From: an uncultured Dysosmobacter sp.
Lineage (GTDB): Bacteria; Bacillota; Clostridia; Oscillospirales; Oscillospiraceae
DNA length: 64,000 nt
Assembly (NCBI RefSeq): GCF_947631635.1
Contig: NZ_CANRMB010000014.1
Coordinates: forward strand, 1 to 64,000
Reading direction: 5' to 3'
The position numbers and the translations under genes are program-made. Below, in pieces: positions 8,901 through 17,176 of this stretch. The notes under the pieces are model-generated. The model saw nothing but the letters and a program-made list of their open reading frames with translations, searched no databases and was not told the origin of the DNA. Within the stretch, counting starts at the first letter, position 1; every line of letters begins with the position of its first letter.

Positions 8901-10840
8901 GCCGCTGCAGCGCCTTTCAAGGCTCCAACTATTTTCACCAGTGCCACAAGCACAGCCACCAGCTCCGCCGCTTCCACGGCGGTATGCACAAATCCGTTAT
9001 CTGCCAGATTCAGCATCGCAGTGCCGATATCCAGCAGTGTCTTGATAGCGTCCTCAATTCCAAATTCAGCGACAAACTTGGTCCACGCCGCGCTCAGCTG
9101 GTTCAGTTTGGCCTCCCAGCTGTTCAGGTAGATATCAAACTCCTGATCCGCGCTGCCGGCGGCATTGGCAAAATCCGTTCGCATGGACTCGAACATGTCC
9201 CAATTCTGGATCAGCGCCAGCAGTTGGTTGCTGCGCAGCTTCCCGCCCAGGTCCTGGATCAGGTCGTTCAGCTCCGCCTCAGAGATCACATCCGCTTCCC
9301 ATTGCGCGGCCATATCCCCGATGACCGCCATGGGGTCCCGCAGCTTTTCAACGCCGTCCACGGTCTCCCTCGTGGCGATATTGAACTTTTCCAGGGCGGT
9401 GGCCATGGCCTGGATCTCCTCCGCCGTCCAGGTCTCGTCGCTGTCCTCGTCCAGTGTGATCTGCGTATTGCCCAGGATATTCAGATAAATGGCCCGCAGT
9501 GCCCGGGCCGCCTCGGTGCCGGAGCGCTGTGTCACTGCCGTAATGGTGCCGATGGCCGCCGCCAGGTCCCCCACGTCTGTGTGGGCGGACTTGGCAACAC
9601 TGGATACGATGCCCATGCCCTCGGCGATCTTCTGCACGCTGGTGGCATATTTGTTGCCCAACTCATTGGCGCCGTCCAAAACCGCGCCCAGCTTCTCCAC
9701 GCTTCCGGCGTATTGGTAGGCCGCGTCCACCGAGAGCAGGAACTGGTTTGCCGTCTCCTTGTCCACATCGCCGACCACCTGCGTCTTTAGGGCCAACTGC
9801 CCCAAAGATGCGGATAGATCAGAATAGCCCGCCTTGGCAAACTCCGACACGGAGTTCAGATAGTTGGACGCCGTAGAGCCATAAGCCGCCGCCACATCAT
9901 AGGCGGAGGCCGCCAGCCTCTGCATTTCCTCCGCGGTGTAGTTGGTCACTTTCTGGATCGTCACCAGCTCCGTGTCCACATTTTTCAGCTCGTCTACCGC
10001 TTTTTTAAAGGCCCGGACCGGGGTATATACCAGTGTTGTCAATGCCGCCCACTTGGCGATCTTCGTCACCAGATTTCCGAAGGTGTCGCCCATATGCGTG
10101 GCCGACGTGTCCACGGAGGTCACGCCTTTCTCCAGCTGATAGGTCGCACCGGTGGCCCGGTTCACCGCATATGTATAATTCTGAAAACTGCCGTCGGAGT
10201 TCTTCACGGTGGCGGTATATCGCTGGAAGGAATCCCCCGCCACGCTGATCACGCCCTCAGCTTTCACTGTGGCGTTCTGCATACCCTCCATGGACTGGAT
10301 ATACCGTGTAAAGCCCGCAGTCCCCTGGGTCAGTCTGACATCTACGGTCCCGATCTGCGTTCCCAGGCTGGCCAGTGCCGCCTGGTGACGTGCGGCAGCT
10401 CTCTCGGCGGCTGCCGCTTGGCGGTTTGCTGCATCCGCTTCCCGATTTGCCCGCGTTTCTGCCGCTGCCGCCATCTTCTCTGCCAGCAGCTGACGCTGCT
10501 GCTCAATCTGAATAACCCTGGTTTCAGCCTGATGGCTTTTTTCATGCTGGGCGGATGCCTTTGCCCATTCAGCTGATTCCTTCGCAACAGCCTGTGCGGT
10601 CCTTTCATGTTGGGCCGCCAGTTTTGCTTCCTCCTGAGCTGCCTTAGCGCTCTCTCCCGCCAGTTTTGTCAGATTTTTCAGTGCGGAGAGCGTGTTCTTA
10701 TTGAGATTCTCCAGTCCAGCCATATCGACCTTAACAGATATGACTTTTCCACTGAGTTGTTTGATGATAGTATCCAACCGGTTCAGTGTGTTTAAGGAGC
10801 CGCCTTCGTCTAAACTGACCTTCAATATCACATTTTCCAT
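5939..10840 (-). CDS. Tail tape measure protein
   Basis: At 1633 aa this is the longest gene of the prophage, and it lies in the canonical tape-measure slot after the tail tube. Residues 40-150 form a charged Ala/Glu/Lys/Gln-rich coiled coil. Residues of about 280-460 match the TP901-type tape measure core, with the pattern TAEEMQRLAASAYDVAAAYG and an LAAAIGTITAVT segment. Hydrophobic segments near 640-720 are consistent with membrane insertion during DNA ejection. Long helical coiled coils fill about 1130-1350. The protein sets tail length and is probably proteolysed or ejected at infection, as known for the family. The start is ATG with AAGGAGGGC upstream. Confidence 0.93.
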   Translation of the reverse strand: MENVILKVSLDEGGSLNTLNRLDTIIKQLSGKVISVKVDMAGLENLNKNTLSALKNLTKLAGESAKAAQEEAKLAAQHERTAQAVAKESAEWAKASAQHEKSHQAETRVIQIEQQRQLLAEKMAAAAETRANREADAANRQAAAAERAAARHQAALASLGTQIGTVDVRLTQGTAGFTRYIQSMEGMQNATVKAEGVISVAGDSFQRYTATVKNSDGSFQNYTYAVNRATGATYQLEKGVTSVDTSATHMGDTFGNLVTKIAKWAALTTLVYTPVRAFKKAVDELKNVDTELVTIQKVTNYTAEEMQRLAASAYDVAAAYGSTASNYLNSVSEFAKAGYSDLSASLGQLALKTQVVGDVDKETANQFLLSVDAAYQYAGSVEKLGAVLDGANELGNKYATSVQKIAEGMGIVSSVAKSAHTDVGDLAAAIGTITAVTQRSGTEAARALRAIYLNILGNTQITLDEDSDETWTAEEIQAMATALEKFNIATRETVDGVEKLRDPMAVIGDMAAQWEADVISEAELNDLIQDLGGKLRSNQLLALIQNWDMFESMRTDFANAAGSADQEFDIYLNSWEAKLNQLSAAWTKFVAEFGIEDAIKTLLDIGTAMLNLADNGFVHTAVEAAELVAVLVALVKIVGALKGAAAASRAWAALSLIFAETAAGAGLLNSAMLVLNTTLLASPLFWAAAGGLLIFGLPKLIDAVTVSFEEQKEVVKDLQSAYNDLTSEDSEYADLKKRIDELTEAERARLTVLEAEVAAREEELNLAKQKEWNKFNEVQGTGREIWVSDSYYDEQGEYQSGWTTADIDALDRFKETWADLQQEYQDGQVSLEEYRKGLQKMLVDASEYIEYLREAKKAGFDLSDAQNESINQYDELVGAVGKLTAETESNTKATQDNTAAKADAASILDTLKDRYDLLKTAQEETNETGYISASTLDTLLSKYPDLMGYLVETADGYKLTTGALEDYLTAQKAQYSLAYNEAESAANALIDSEDAKEAGFKRTTASIREQIAALLQLYSLKVNEARADAMSVYGDDAIGRQMANQDSSVKKYESLMLGAQSALSAIDSAQSNLDTYAAVESTLRRNGSSSGSGGSKTDKELEQLKDVVSLRKSELSLMKERGDSTEAQIAKMREIQAGLHAQAEYLRSIGGDQADINALSTEHWKITNEINDLLEEQAEAQKKAWEELEDYVDDILAKAKDARDEQIDAIDEQIDGLKKAKEEEDDLLTLEEKRLAVEKARKELLNAQNERTVRQIQADGSWEWVADRSAVQSAQDALDKAEDELKEFEQELAYNAVIDSLEAEKERINQEYDAFEAEWEAIKDSIAEPSRDIAEILADINENGAPAMQEAVNSVTEMLDGLAQYIGGATGSQTGISGIGAGADGGGTGGLDGGYSFGSSYNANTDYLAEALKAASSGDLDAAQELWERRGDKVAAQGDDRGTSQKDAWDKIMDAYAAAGGSGKGDRDEIGTAGSGSGKGETAAKKASVRPDMSRDTSNAGKTVTKGSYSITYNEHGYARKAVKAYDSGGVAKGLGVMVKDTTEDEIVLGPETTRKVLDPGSNEKFISFTKSLGLLFGTVDRRGAQNAVPGSVSTTDRHDVNYFINGIKVGNDMADQPLSRILSVLPIHTESN

Positions 10841-10856
10841 TCTCGATCAGCCCTCC

Positions 10857-11312
10857 TTAAAGCTCCTGCACGTCATACCCCAACGCCCGCAGCCCTGCCG
10901 CCAGTTCTCGCTCTGCGGTCCCACTTTCAACGACCGCTTCCTCTGTCTCTCCATTGAACGGCCTTGCCCCCGGAGAGAAATAGTCATAGCCGCTCCCCGA
11001 CTCGATTACCGGTGTCAGAAGGCGGTCTCCGGCTCCCGGCGGCCTCCAGTATCCAGCGTCTTTTGTAAGGTTCTCCACGGTCAGCGTCATCTTTCCGCTG
11101 TCGACAGAAGCTTCATAGTTTTCAATGTCACCCATACCGCCGTCATCGAAGCGGCGAACGTATACCCTTGGCTCATAGGCCTCATACACCTTTTCATAGA
11201 CCTGTTCCCGCATCGTTCTTTTCACGGCCGGCGCCACATGGGTCAGCAATACTTGATCCACATCGCCAATCAGCTTCGCCCTCCAGCGTGCGTATTCATC
11301 CAAGAGCCCCAT
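10857..11312 (-). CDS. Small protein between tail tube and tape measure
   Basis: This 151-aa protein (MGLLDEYARWRAKLIGDVDQ start) is encoded immediately before the tape measure gene. The ATG at 11312 has AGAGGTG upstream. It is acidic and mixed alpha/beta, with no motif I can name. In siphoviruses this slot often holds a tail assembly chaperone or tape-measure chaperone, so that is a reasonable guess from position only. No slippery frameshift site was evident at its 3' end. Confidence 0.55.
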   Translation of the reverse strand: MGLLDEYARWRAKLIGDVDQVLLTHVAPAVKRTMREQVYEKVYEAYEPRVYVRRFDDGGMGDIENYEASVDSGKMTLTVENLTKDAGYWRPPGAGDRLLTPVIESGSGYDYFSPGARPFNGETEEAVVESGTAERELAAGLRALGYDVQEL

Positions 11313-11398
11313 GCGGCACCTCTCTTTCACGTGAAACTTCCTCTGTGTGGCGCACAGGAAAGCCCTGTTGGTTTTCCTCTACGCCGCATCAAAATGAG

Positions 11399-11433
11399 AA
11401 AAAGGGCTGATATCCCCGAAGGAATATCAGCCC
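11399..11433 (-). terminator. Intrinsic terminator B, fused to conserved element B
   Basis: A 10-bp perfect stem (GGGCUGAUAU with AUAUCAGCCC) encloses UCCUUCGGGG, followed by five U on the minus strand. The stem sequence differs from those of terminators A and C except for its GGGC base, which comes from the conserved element. It lies between the tail tube gene and the gene before the tape measure. Confidence 0.88.
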
Positions 11434-11467
11434 CGATTGGCCTTCCCGCCGCCCAATTGCGGCAGGG
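11430..11467 (-). ncRNA. Conserved pseudoknot-capable element, copy B
   Basis: This is identical over 38 nt to copy C and differs by one base from copy A. It begins 48 nt after the stop codon of the tail tube gene and ends in the GGGGC that starts terminator B. The stem CCUGCCGC/GCGGCGGG and the loop contact AUUGG/CCAAU are both intact. The preceding GCCCU could alternatively pair with the terminal GGGGC, which would break the base of the terminator. Confidence 0.72.
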
Positions 11468-11514
11468 CATCTATTGTATTTCCCCAACTCGAACGTTCAA
11501 GCGGCCATGACATC

Positions 11515-12594
11515 TCAGGCAACGCTGACATTGCAGGTGGTGGAGAATTCCCTGCCGTCTGCCGTCAGCTTGATAATCAGCTCCGTATCCCCGACGGCCT
11601 TGCCGGTGATAACGCCCGCCGCGCTGACCTCCGCCGTATTGGTGTCCACGATTTGATAGGTCAGTTTGGTATAGTCAGGCTGAATCAGCTGGTCATTGTC
11701 CATCACCAGCTTCACAGGGCACTGGACCGTCGCGTTGACGCCGACATTGATTCCGCCGCCGATCACGACAAGGCCCGCCACGCCCTGCATATCTCCGCTG
11801 ACGGGCACCAGCACCTGATAGGCCAGTTTCGGCTGTGCCGCAGTGCTGCCGCAGTCCAGGCCGTTTCCACACGCCTCGTCATAGCTCAGCGCCGTGCCGT
11901 CCATAACGGTGGTGGCAGGGTTCGTCTGGTCTCCGGTGGTGGAGACGTTGCCGCCGAACTGCATTCTGGGGATGGTGGTGTACAGGTATCCGTACAGGCT
12001 TCCCATCATGGCATCGGGCGCACCGTCCTTGGTGTAAACAGGCATCTTCATCATCCAGCGCACCACAGAGGGGGCAAACATGGTGTTTACGGCCATCCAC
12101 TTCGCATCCGGCATGTGGTAGTAATAATGGACACAGTATTTTACACCGTCCTCAGCTGCAAATCCCTGCACTTCCCGGGTCTTGGGGTCAATGGTATATC
12201 CCTTACCGCTCTTGTTGATGCGGCACTCGATGTTGCAGCTGCCATAGGGTGCGCAGGGCTCCTGGCTAACGGTCAGCTTGCCTCCCTGCGCCTCCACAAC
12301 TTCATCGATCTCCGTGATGCCGTTGTAGGCCACATTGGTTCCAACCTGCAATGCTCTCCCCTCCAGGGAGAAATCCGCGGCTGTGGCCTTCACATCCAGT
12401 TTGGAGGTGTCCGGGATCTGGATGACCGTGGGATTGCCGATTCCGGCGTGGATATCGCCCAGATTGACGCTGGACTCCACACCGCTGGTTTGGAGTTTGT
12501 TGGAATAGTAGAGGACATCGCCAGTCTTGATGTCAAAGGCATACGCCTCATAGGTTCCCTTCACAAACAGGTTTTGGTTGTTCAGATTTACCAT
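11515..12594 (-). CDS. Major tail tube protein with C-terminal Ig-like (BIG_2) domain
   Basis: This 359-aa protein lies just before the chaperone slot and tape measure, as expected for the tail tube subunit. The first 280 aa are beta-rich (for example YEAYAFDIKTGDVLYYSN and a long GG-rich segment). The last 80 aa show the BIG_2 bacterial Ig pattern: NTAEVSAAGVITGKAVGD followed by TELIIKLT. Such a C-terminal Ig domain is known on several siphovirus tube proteins. The ATG at 12594 and a GTG at 12606 are both possible starts behind AGAGGAG; ATG is preferred. Confidence 0.75.
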   Translation of the reverse strand: MVNLNNQNLFVKGTYEAYAFDIKTGDVLYYSNKLQTSGVESSVNLGDIHAGIGNPTVIQIPDTSKLDVKATAADFSLEGRALQVGTNVAYNGITEIDEVVEAQGGKLTVSQEPCAPYGSCNIECRINKSGKGYTIDPKTREVQGFAAEDGVKYCVHYYYHMPDAKWMAVNTMFAPSVVRWMMKMPVYTKDGAPDAMMGSLYGYLYTTIPRMQFGGNVSTTGDQTNPATTVMDGTALSYDEACGNGLDCGSTAAQPKLAYQVLVPVSGDMQGVAGLVVIGGGINVGVNATVQCPVKLVMDNDQLIQPDYTKLTYQIVDTNTAEVSAAGVITGKAVGDTELIIKLTADGREFSTTCNVSVA

Positions 12595-12676
12595 TTCTTG
12601 ATTCACTCCTCTTGATTTAATAATTTGTGGGGCAAAATGCCGGAATACTTACCTAATTGGGTTTTACAAAACCTTT

Positions 12677-13492
12677 TTAAGCCCGTGTCTCCACTGCGCC
12701 GCCCACCTGCCGCTGATACTGGCTCATGGGAATAAGCGCGGCGGAAAGTCCCCGCTTCCGGTTGAACTTCCAGGAGGGCCACGGGTTTCCCTTCGGATAT
12801 TTTGCGCCGCTGGCCATCGCCAGATAGGCAAGCTGATAGCCGATCCCGCGGTCAATGGCCTCCTGCATCTTGGAAAACCTGCGGACCGGCCAATCCAGGA
12901 TCTCCGTTTCGGAAATGCCGCTCTGGAAGGCCACCGCATACACCAGGTCCTCGAAATTCAGGTCCAGGTCCGCGCTGTTGGCGGCCGCGATCTCTCTTTC
13001 CGCCGCCTCCAGCTCCGCGTTGTGCGCCTCGTTGGGAAGCTCCAGCCCGTTCATCTCCGCCAGCAGGGGGCGGAGCGTGTCAAACGCCTTGGGGGCCATT
13101 TTCATCATCGTCTGCCCTTGGCGGACTTCCACGGCGGCCAGTCTGCTCTGGTCCTTTGCATCCACATAAATGCGAAAGGGCAGCATCGCCCGGCCCTGGC
13201 CATTCATCTGCTCCGGCAGCCGCAGCGCCAGTGCAAGAAATTTCATGGCCCTGGCAAACAGGCCCGGCTTCTCGCCTCCATGTGCCATGCAGTCGGCATC
13301 CAGAGCAAACAGCGCTTCCAGATAGCGCATCCCAGCATATTTTGCGGGAAGCGTCTGCTGGGACAGGACGATTCCCTCTTTGGCGTCATTGAATTCCAGA
13401 AACTTTGACACCGTTATTGGATACAGCGTGAAGCCGTTCCACTCGATTGGGTCTCCCCTGAGAATGGCTTCGCTGGTATTCCCCTTTGTCAT
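12677..13492 (-). CDS. Tail region protein, unknown (possible assembly factor)
   Basis: This 271-aa mostly helical protein begins MTKGNTSEAILRGDPIEWNG. It lies between the connector-type gene and the tail tube gene, eight bases after its neighbour. The C-terminal part has a conserved-looking stretch ILDWPVRRFSKMQEAIDRG followed by LAYLAMASGAKYPKGNPWPS. I cannot match it confidently to a family. The 70-nt gap after it contains only a short GGTTTT/AAAACC hairpin (12660-12673) and an AT-rich stretch that could be a weak promoter for the tail tube gene. Confidence 0.6.
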   Translation of the reverse strand: MTKGNTSEAILRGDPIEWNGFTLYPITVSKFLEFNDAKEGIVLSQQTLPAKYAGMRYLEALFALDADCMAHGGEKPGLFARAMKFLALALRLPEQMNGQGRAMLPFRIYVDAKDQSRLAAVEVRQGQTMMKMAPKAFDTLRPLLAEMNGLELPNEAHNAELEAAEREIAAANSADLDLNFEDLVYAVAFQSGISETEILDWPVRRFSKMQEAIDRGIGYQLAYLAMASGAKYPKGNPWPSWKFNRKRGLSAALIPMSQYQRQVGGAVETRA

Positions 13493-13499
13493 ATGTGCC

Positions 13500-14141
13500 T
13501 CACTCCATCCAGGAAAGACCCATCACCAGGGCCCTGCCGATGTTCGTTCCCCGGTCTCCGACAGCCAGGGAACCGCAATCTCCATGGGCCTGCCGGTTGA
13601 AGTACACCGTGCCCATGCCGTCGATATTCACGCCGTTCAGCGCCTCGATGACGCACTGTTCCATGGCAAACACCCGGGACATGGCCGCTCCCGCCGTCTG
13701 CTCGCTGGACACTGAGGTCAGGATATCAAAGTGGACGGCCAGCGCGATATTATGGGTGTTCACCGGCGTGGTCCTCCCCATGTAAACCAGCAGACGGGTT
13801 TGGGCGTCCGTCTGGCTCTGCGCCACATAGGACTGCGGATACAGACGGTATCCTCTTTTCGTCGGCGGCCTGGCCGCGTTCTTCGGGTCAAAGAGGATGG
13901 ACAGTTTCTCTTCCGTGGTGGGAGCCAGCTCCCGGAGCGGGTCCGCCGTATCCCAGAAGAGATATTTCATCAGCCGGCATCTGGGATAGGCATTGTCATC
14001 CGGCGGGACATATCCGGGAAGCGGCAGGTCCATCAAGTACTGCACCAGCTTCCGCGGCACATTTTCCACGCCCCGCAGCCGCGGCGCCTCAATGGTCCGC
14101 TCATAGGGATATGTGGGGGAAACACCCGCGCCGCAGGTCAT
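13500..14141 (-). CDS. Head-tail connector / tail completion-type protein
   Basis: This 213-aa protein overlaps the preceding gene by four bases (ATGA), indicating translational coupling. The sequence is mixed alpha/beta, with LLVYMGRTTPVNTHNIALAVHFDIL in two parts around residues 118-142 and an AMSRVFAMEQCVIEALNGVN helix near 155-175. The position between head genes and tail tube and the length of about 200 aa fit tail terminator or completion proteins. Motif-level support is weak. Confidence 0.55.
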   Translation of the reverse strand: MTCGAGVSPTYPYERTIEAPRLRGVENVPRKLVQYLMDLPLPGYVPPDDNAYPRCRLMKYLFWDTADPLRELAPTTEEKLSILFDPKNAARPPTKRGYRLYPQSYVAQSQTDAQTRLLVYMGRTTPVNTHNIALAVHFDILTSVSSEQTAGAAMSRVFAMEQCVIEALNGVNIDGMGTVYFNRQAHGDCGSLAVGDRGTNIGRALVMGLSWME

Positions 14142-14842
14142 ACCTTCCCTCCAAACTTCTCCATAGCGGTCTCATTCATCCGCTTTTCCACCGCCTTGCG
14201 CTTTGCGCCCTTCACCGCCAGTTCCACGGCCTCCCGCGTCACCTTGTCCTGCAGCTCCGTGGTTTTGTGCGCCAGGGCGTCCGCCTGTTTCAAAGCGTTC
14301 TCAATGGTCTTCGGGTCTGTCTGCTGGGAGAACATCGCGGTCATCCGGCTGCACAGGTCATTACGGATATTCAGCAGATTGTGAATCTCCAGCCCCAGGC
14401 GCCGTTCAAAATCCTTGTAGTCCGCCAGCAGTTCAAAAATCCTGTTTCGTACCTCCGTGTCCTTGCAGGATGCCTTCATCCGCTCCAACTGTGTCATGAT
14501 GTGGCGGTAACGGTCATAGTCGTTGGCCGCCAGCTTCATTTCCCCGTTGGGGTCATACTGACTGGTGATGTCCGGCATCTTCAGGTAGAAGTAAAGCAGA
14601 ACAAACGTGGAGCACAGCGTCCGCTCCAAGGCGGACTCCTGGTCCATATCCGGCACTGGGATCAGCGTCGGTTCGATATCCTCCCCGTCTCCTCCCACCG
14701 GAACCGCAATGCGAACCTTCTCGATGCACGCTGGAGCCATCACCTGTACGATTGCTGTTTTATCCATGATCGGCAGATAGGTTTCTGCCCGCCGGATATC
14801 CTCCTCTGTGATCGTCACATTTCCTACATAATTGACAGCCAT
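14138..14842 (-). CDS. Phage structural-region helical protein, unknown
   Basis: This 234-aa protein starts MAVNYVGNVTITEEDIRRAE from the ATG at 14842, behind AAAGGAGA. It is mostly helical, with charged C-terminal helices from about residue 150 (DFERRLGLEIHNLLNIRNDL). It overlaps the next gene by ATGA. Its place between connector genes suggests a neck or head-completion role. I do not recognise the family. Confidence 0.55.
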   Translation of the reverse strand: MAVNYVGNVTITEEDIRRAETYLPIMDKTAIVQVMAPACIEKVRIAVPVGGDGEDIEPTLIPVPDMDQESALERTLCSTFVLLYFYLKMPDITSQYDPNGEMKLAANDYDRYRHIMTQLERMKASCKDTEVRNRIFELLADYKDFERRLGLEIHNLLNIRNDLCSRMTAMFSQQTDPKTIENALKQADALAHKTTELQDKVTREAVELAVKGAKRKAVEKRMNETAMEKFGGKV

Positions 14843-14862
14843 AATCTTTCTCCTTTCGGTTT

Positions 14863-15045
14863 TTAATGGCGTTCTGCTTCTGTGCGCATCTTGCACCCTC
14901 CGGCTCCGCCGGTATGCTCATACCGGCCGCCTTTGCTGCAAAACTGCTGAAACGCGCAATACGGGGGCTTCCCCGCTTCCATCATCTTCAGGCACCGTAT
15001 CGCAGCGGCGCCGCCCTGTCGGATGGCGTATGGACATGCCTCCAT
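14863..15045 (-). CDS. Small cysteine-rich phage protein
   Basis: This 60-aa protein has five cysteines in the pattern MEACPYAIRQ, RCLKMM, YCAFQQFC, GGCKMR. Such spacing suggests metal binding. A clear GGGAG ribosome binding site lies six bases before the ATG. It fits neatly between two structural genes in the same direction. Small proteins with this cysteine arrangement are familiar from Firmicutes phages, but I know of no assigned function. Confidence 0.6.
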   Translation of the reverse strand: MEACPYAIRQGGAAAIRCLKMMEAGKPPYCAFQQFCSKGGRYEHTGGAGGCKMRTEAERH

Positions 15046-15069
15046 TCTGATCTCCCTCTTTTCTGAAAT

Positions 15070-16407
15070 TCAGAATCCCCGCAGTGTGATCTCTGTGGTA
15101 ACGCTGTGCGCTCCGCTCTCCGCCGTGATCTCCAGCGGCGTGCGGCTTGGGAACAGGCACCGCAGCGTGATGCTGCCAAAGCCCGGAATGATCTCATAAC
15201 AGCTGGGGTCCGGGCCTTTCACGTGAAACTCCACCGGGTCATTGACCGGCACGCCATCCTCAAATACCGCCGCCCGCAGTGTCAGATCCTGATACTGCGC
15301 CAGTTCCGCCGGCACGGTGTCCAAAAACGCAATGTGCGGCACATTCCGGTCAGCCTCGACCTCCATCACAGTGGTCTGAAAGATATCCGGGTTCTGAGCA
15401 AGCCGGCAGGTGATCACCGCCGTGCCTGGGCCGATTGCCTGGACCCTCCCAGTCTCATCCACCGTCAGCACATCAAAGTCACTGCTCTCCCAAAGGTAAC
15501 TGGCCGGACGTTCCGGTGCCATGCCGCAGCGCAGGGAGTCCGCTGTCAGCTGGGCAGTGCCGCCCTCCGCCAGCCGCCGGGGGCCGGATACCGTGATTTC
15601 CCAGGAAAACGCCTTTCCTTCGGCAATTCCCCGCTCCATATCGTCATTCTCCGTCGGCTCCTGCCGGTAGATGGTGAAGTAGAGGATTCCCACAGAGTCC
15701 GGATTATCGGTGAAATCCCGGGCGGAATCGTTTAATCCCGCCACCGTGTATGCGCTGCTGCCCAGGATCATCCGGGTATTCTCCCGCAGGTCCCGGCTCA
15801 GGTCATCCCTGCCCATCAGACAGTTGTTGTAGTGCTGGGCGATCAGGGTATACTGCTGTGTCTGGTTGTCGTTGGCTTTGGTCGCCAGCTTATCCCGGAC
15901 AAATGGCACATATACGGGATTTCCGTAATAGTCCAGTTTCCCCCACACCGCGTCACACTGTCGGATGATGCCGCTGACCATCACACCGCCGATATTGGCG
16001 GGGTTTACGGACAGCCAGCAGCTTCCGGCAAACCAGAGCTTTGCCCCTCTGGGCAGTTCTTCCACCGTCGGGTCCTCAAAGTAGACTGTTTTCCAACCGT
16101 CATACATGTTGGCGCCAACCACGGCGTTGGTGATGATATCGGCCACACGGATGCGATACCATTTTTTCTCCATGGGATGCTCCCGGTCCATACCCTGGAT
16201 CTCAGCCTCATAGAAATTATGGGCATACCTGGCCCGGTCCGCCACATACCGCCGCGTCTCGGCGGCGAAATATGGTTTCAGGCGTCCGCCGGACATTCTG
16301 TCCGTGCGTCCTCCCCCGGGGGCCATGCAGATACCATTTTTCAGATAATCATGGATGTCCAACTCTCTCGCCTCCGATGTGAACTCGTGCATATCATGTG
16401 GGGACAT
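15070..16407 (-). CDS. Head/neck protein with Ig-like (BIG_2) domain
   Basis: This is about 445 aa from the ATG at 16407 (MSPHDMHEFTSEARELD). The frame stays open upstream to 16509, so an earlier start overlapping the neighbouring gene is possible. The first 250 aa lack a recognised fold. Residues of about 255-445 include a BIG_2-like module (PASYLWESSDFDVLTVDETG, then VQAIGPGTAVITC) and another beta domain. It lies among connector genes after the capsid genes, which suggests a surface-exposed neck, head fibre or head decoration. This assignment is by context. Confidence 0.6.
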   Translation of the reverse strand: MSPHDMHEFTSEARELDIHDYLKNGICMAPGGGRTDRMSGGRLKPYFAAETRRYVADRARYAHNFYEAEIQGMDREHPMEKKWYRIRVADIITNAVVGANMYDGWKTVYFEDPTVEELPRGAKLWFAGSCWLSVNPANIGGVMVSGIIRQCDAVWGKLDYYGNPVYVPFVRDKLATKANDNQTQQYTLIAQHYNNCLMGRDDLSRDLRENTRMILGSSAYTVAGLNDSARDFTDNPDSVGILYFTIYRQEPTENDDMERGIAEGKAFSWEITVSGPRRLAEGGTAQLTADSLRCGMAPERPASYLWESSDFDVLTVDETGRVQAIGPGTAVITCRLAQNPDIFQTTVMEVEADRNVPHIAFLDTVPAELAQYQDLTLRAAVFEDGVPVNDPVEFHVKGPDPSCYEIIPGFGSITLRCLFPSRTPLEITAESGAHSVTTEITLRGF

Positions 16408-16447
16408 GCGGCAGTATTCCCGCTTAATTTTCAGGAAAAGCGGGCTT

Positions 16448-17143
16448 TCATCTCCGCCGGAAATGCTGGTTTCGGGGCACCACATTGCGGTACGCCAGAT
16501 TCTGTGCATACCGAATCATGGTGTCGTTCAGTTCGCTGGTCAGGAATCTTAGGCGCTCCGTGTCCGCCCTGGTGCGGTTTGCCTCACTGCCCATGTCAGA
16601 GGACTTGTCCTTCACCTTGGGCACCCGGCTCAGCCAGTCCCCGGCAAATCTCCCCTCCCAAACCAGTTGGATGCACATCCCCAGGATGTTCTTCTCCTCC
16701 ATGGAGAGTTCCCGATGGAATGTGCCGTCGGTGTAGAAGTCCATGGATATCCTGGTGTAGCTGTCGATGCCGCTCGGCAGTGTCACCCGCCCGGTCAGGG
16801 CATCGTACCGGCAGCCCTCCAATGGGACCGCCACCGGGTTTTCAAATTTGTCCCTCCCGATGACCGCGGCGCCGAACACCTCAAATTCCAGTTTCCCGGT
16901 CTCCACAGTTTCGCCGTCCATGCCCTTTGCCTGGTACTCAAAGCTGTCATATACCGGCTCCACGCATCTCAGCCACTCCTGCTCCTCTGCCGGTCGGCTG
17001 AATCGTGGGATGGCGTTTTTCATATAGAGAGACATCTTGCGGAAGAAGAGGGCGGGGTTTGCCTCCATCTCCTCTGTCAGCCGGATATCGTTGATCTTCG
17101 TAAGGCCATAATCCACAATGACCTCCGCCCATGAAGTTCCCAT
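16448..17143 (-). CDS. Connector-region protein, unknown
   Basis: This 231-aa protein (start MGTSWAEVIVDYGLTKINDI, GAGGGAGCGGC upstream) combines an N-terminal helical segment, a central beta region (residues 60-130) and a C-terminal helix pair ending HFRRR. The length, order after capsid and overlap-free spacing fit a head-tail adaptor. I see no diagnostic motif. Confidence 0.55.
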   Translation of the reverse strand: MGTSWAEVIVDYGLTKINDIRLTEEMEANPALFFRKMSLYMKNAIPRFSRPAEEQEWLRCVEPVYDSFEYQAKGMDGETVETGKLEFEVFGAAVIGRDKFENPVAVPLEGCRYDALTGRVTLPSGIDSYTRISMDFYTDGTFHRELSMEEKNILGMCIQLVWEGRFAGDWLSRVPKVKDKSSDMGSEANRTRADTERLRFLTSELNDTMIRYAQNLAYRNVVPRNQHFRRR

Positions 17144-17176
17144 GCCGCTCCCTCCTCTCTGCGCTGTGATATAGCC

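Noticed and set aside
12607-12676. Fourth pseudoknot-terminator element before the tail tube gene
   Set aside because: The gap has only a short GGTTTT/AAAACC hairpin; the conserved core with its AAUUGG loop is absent.
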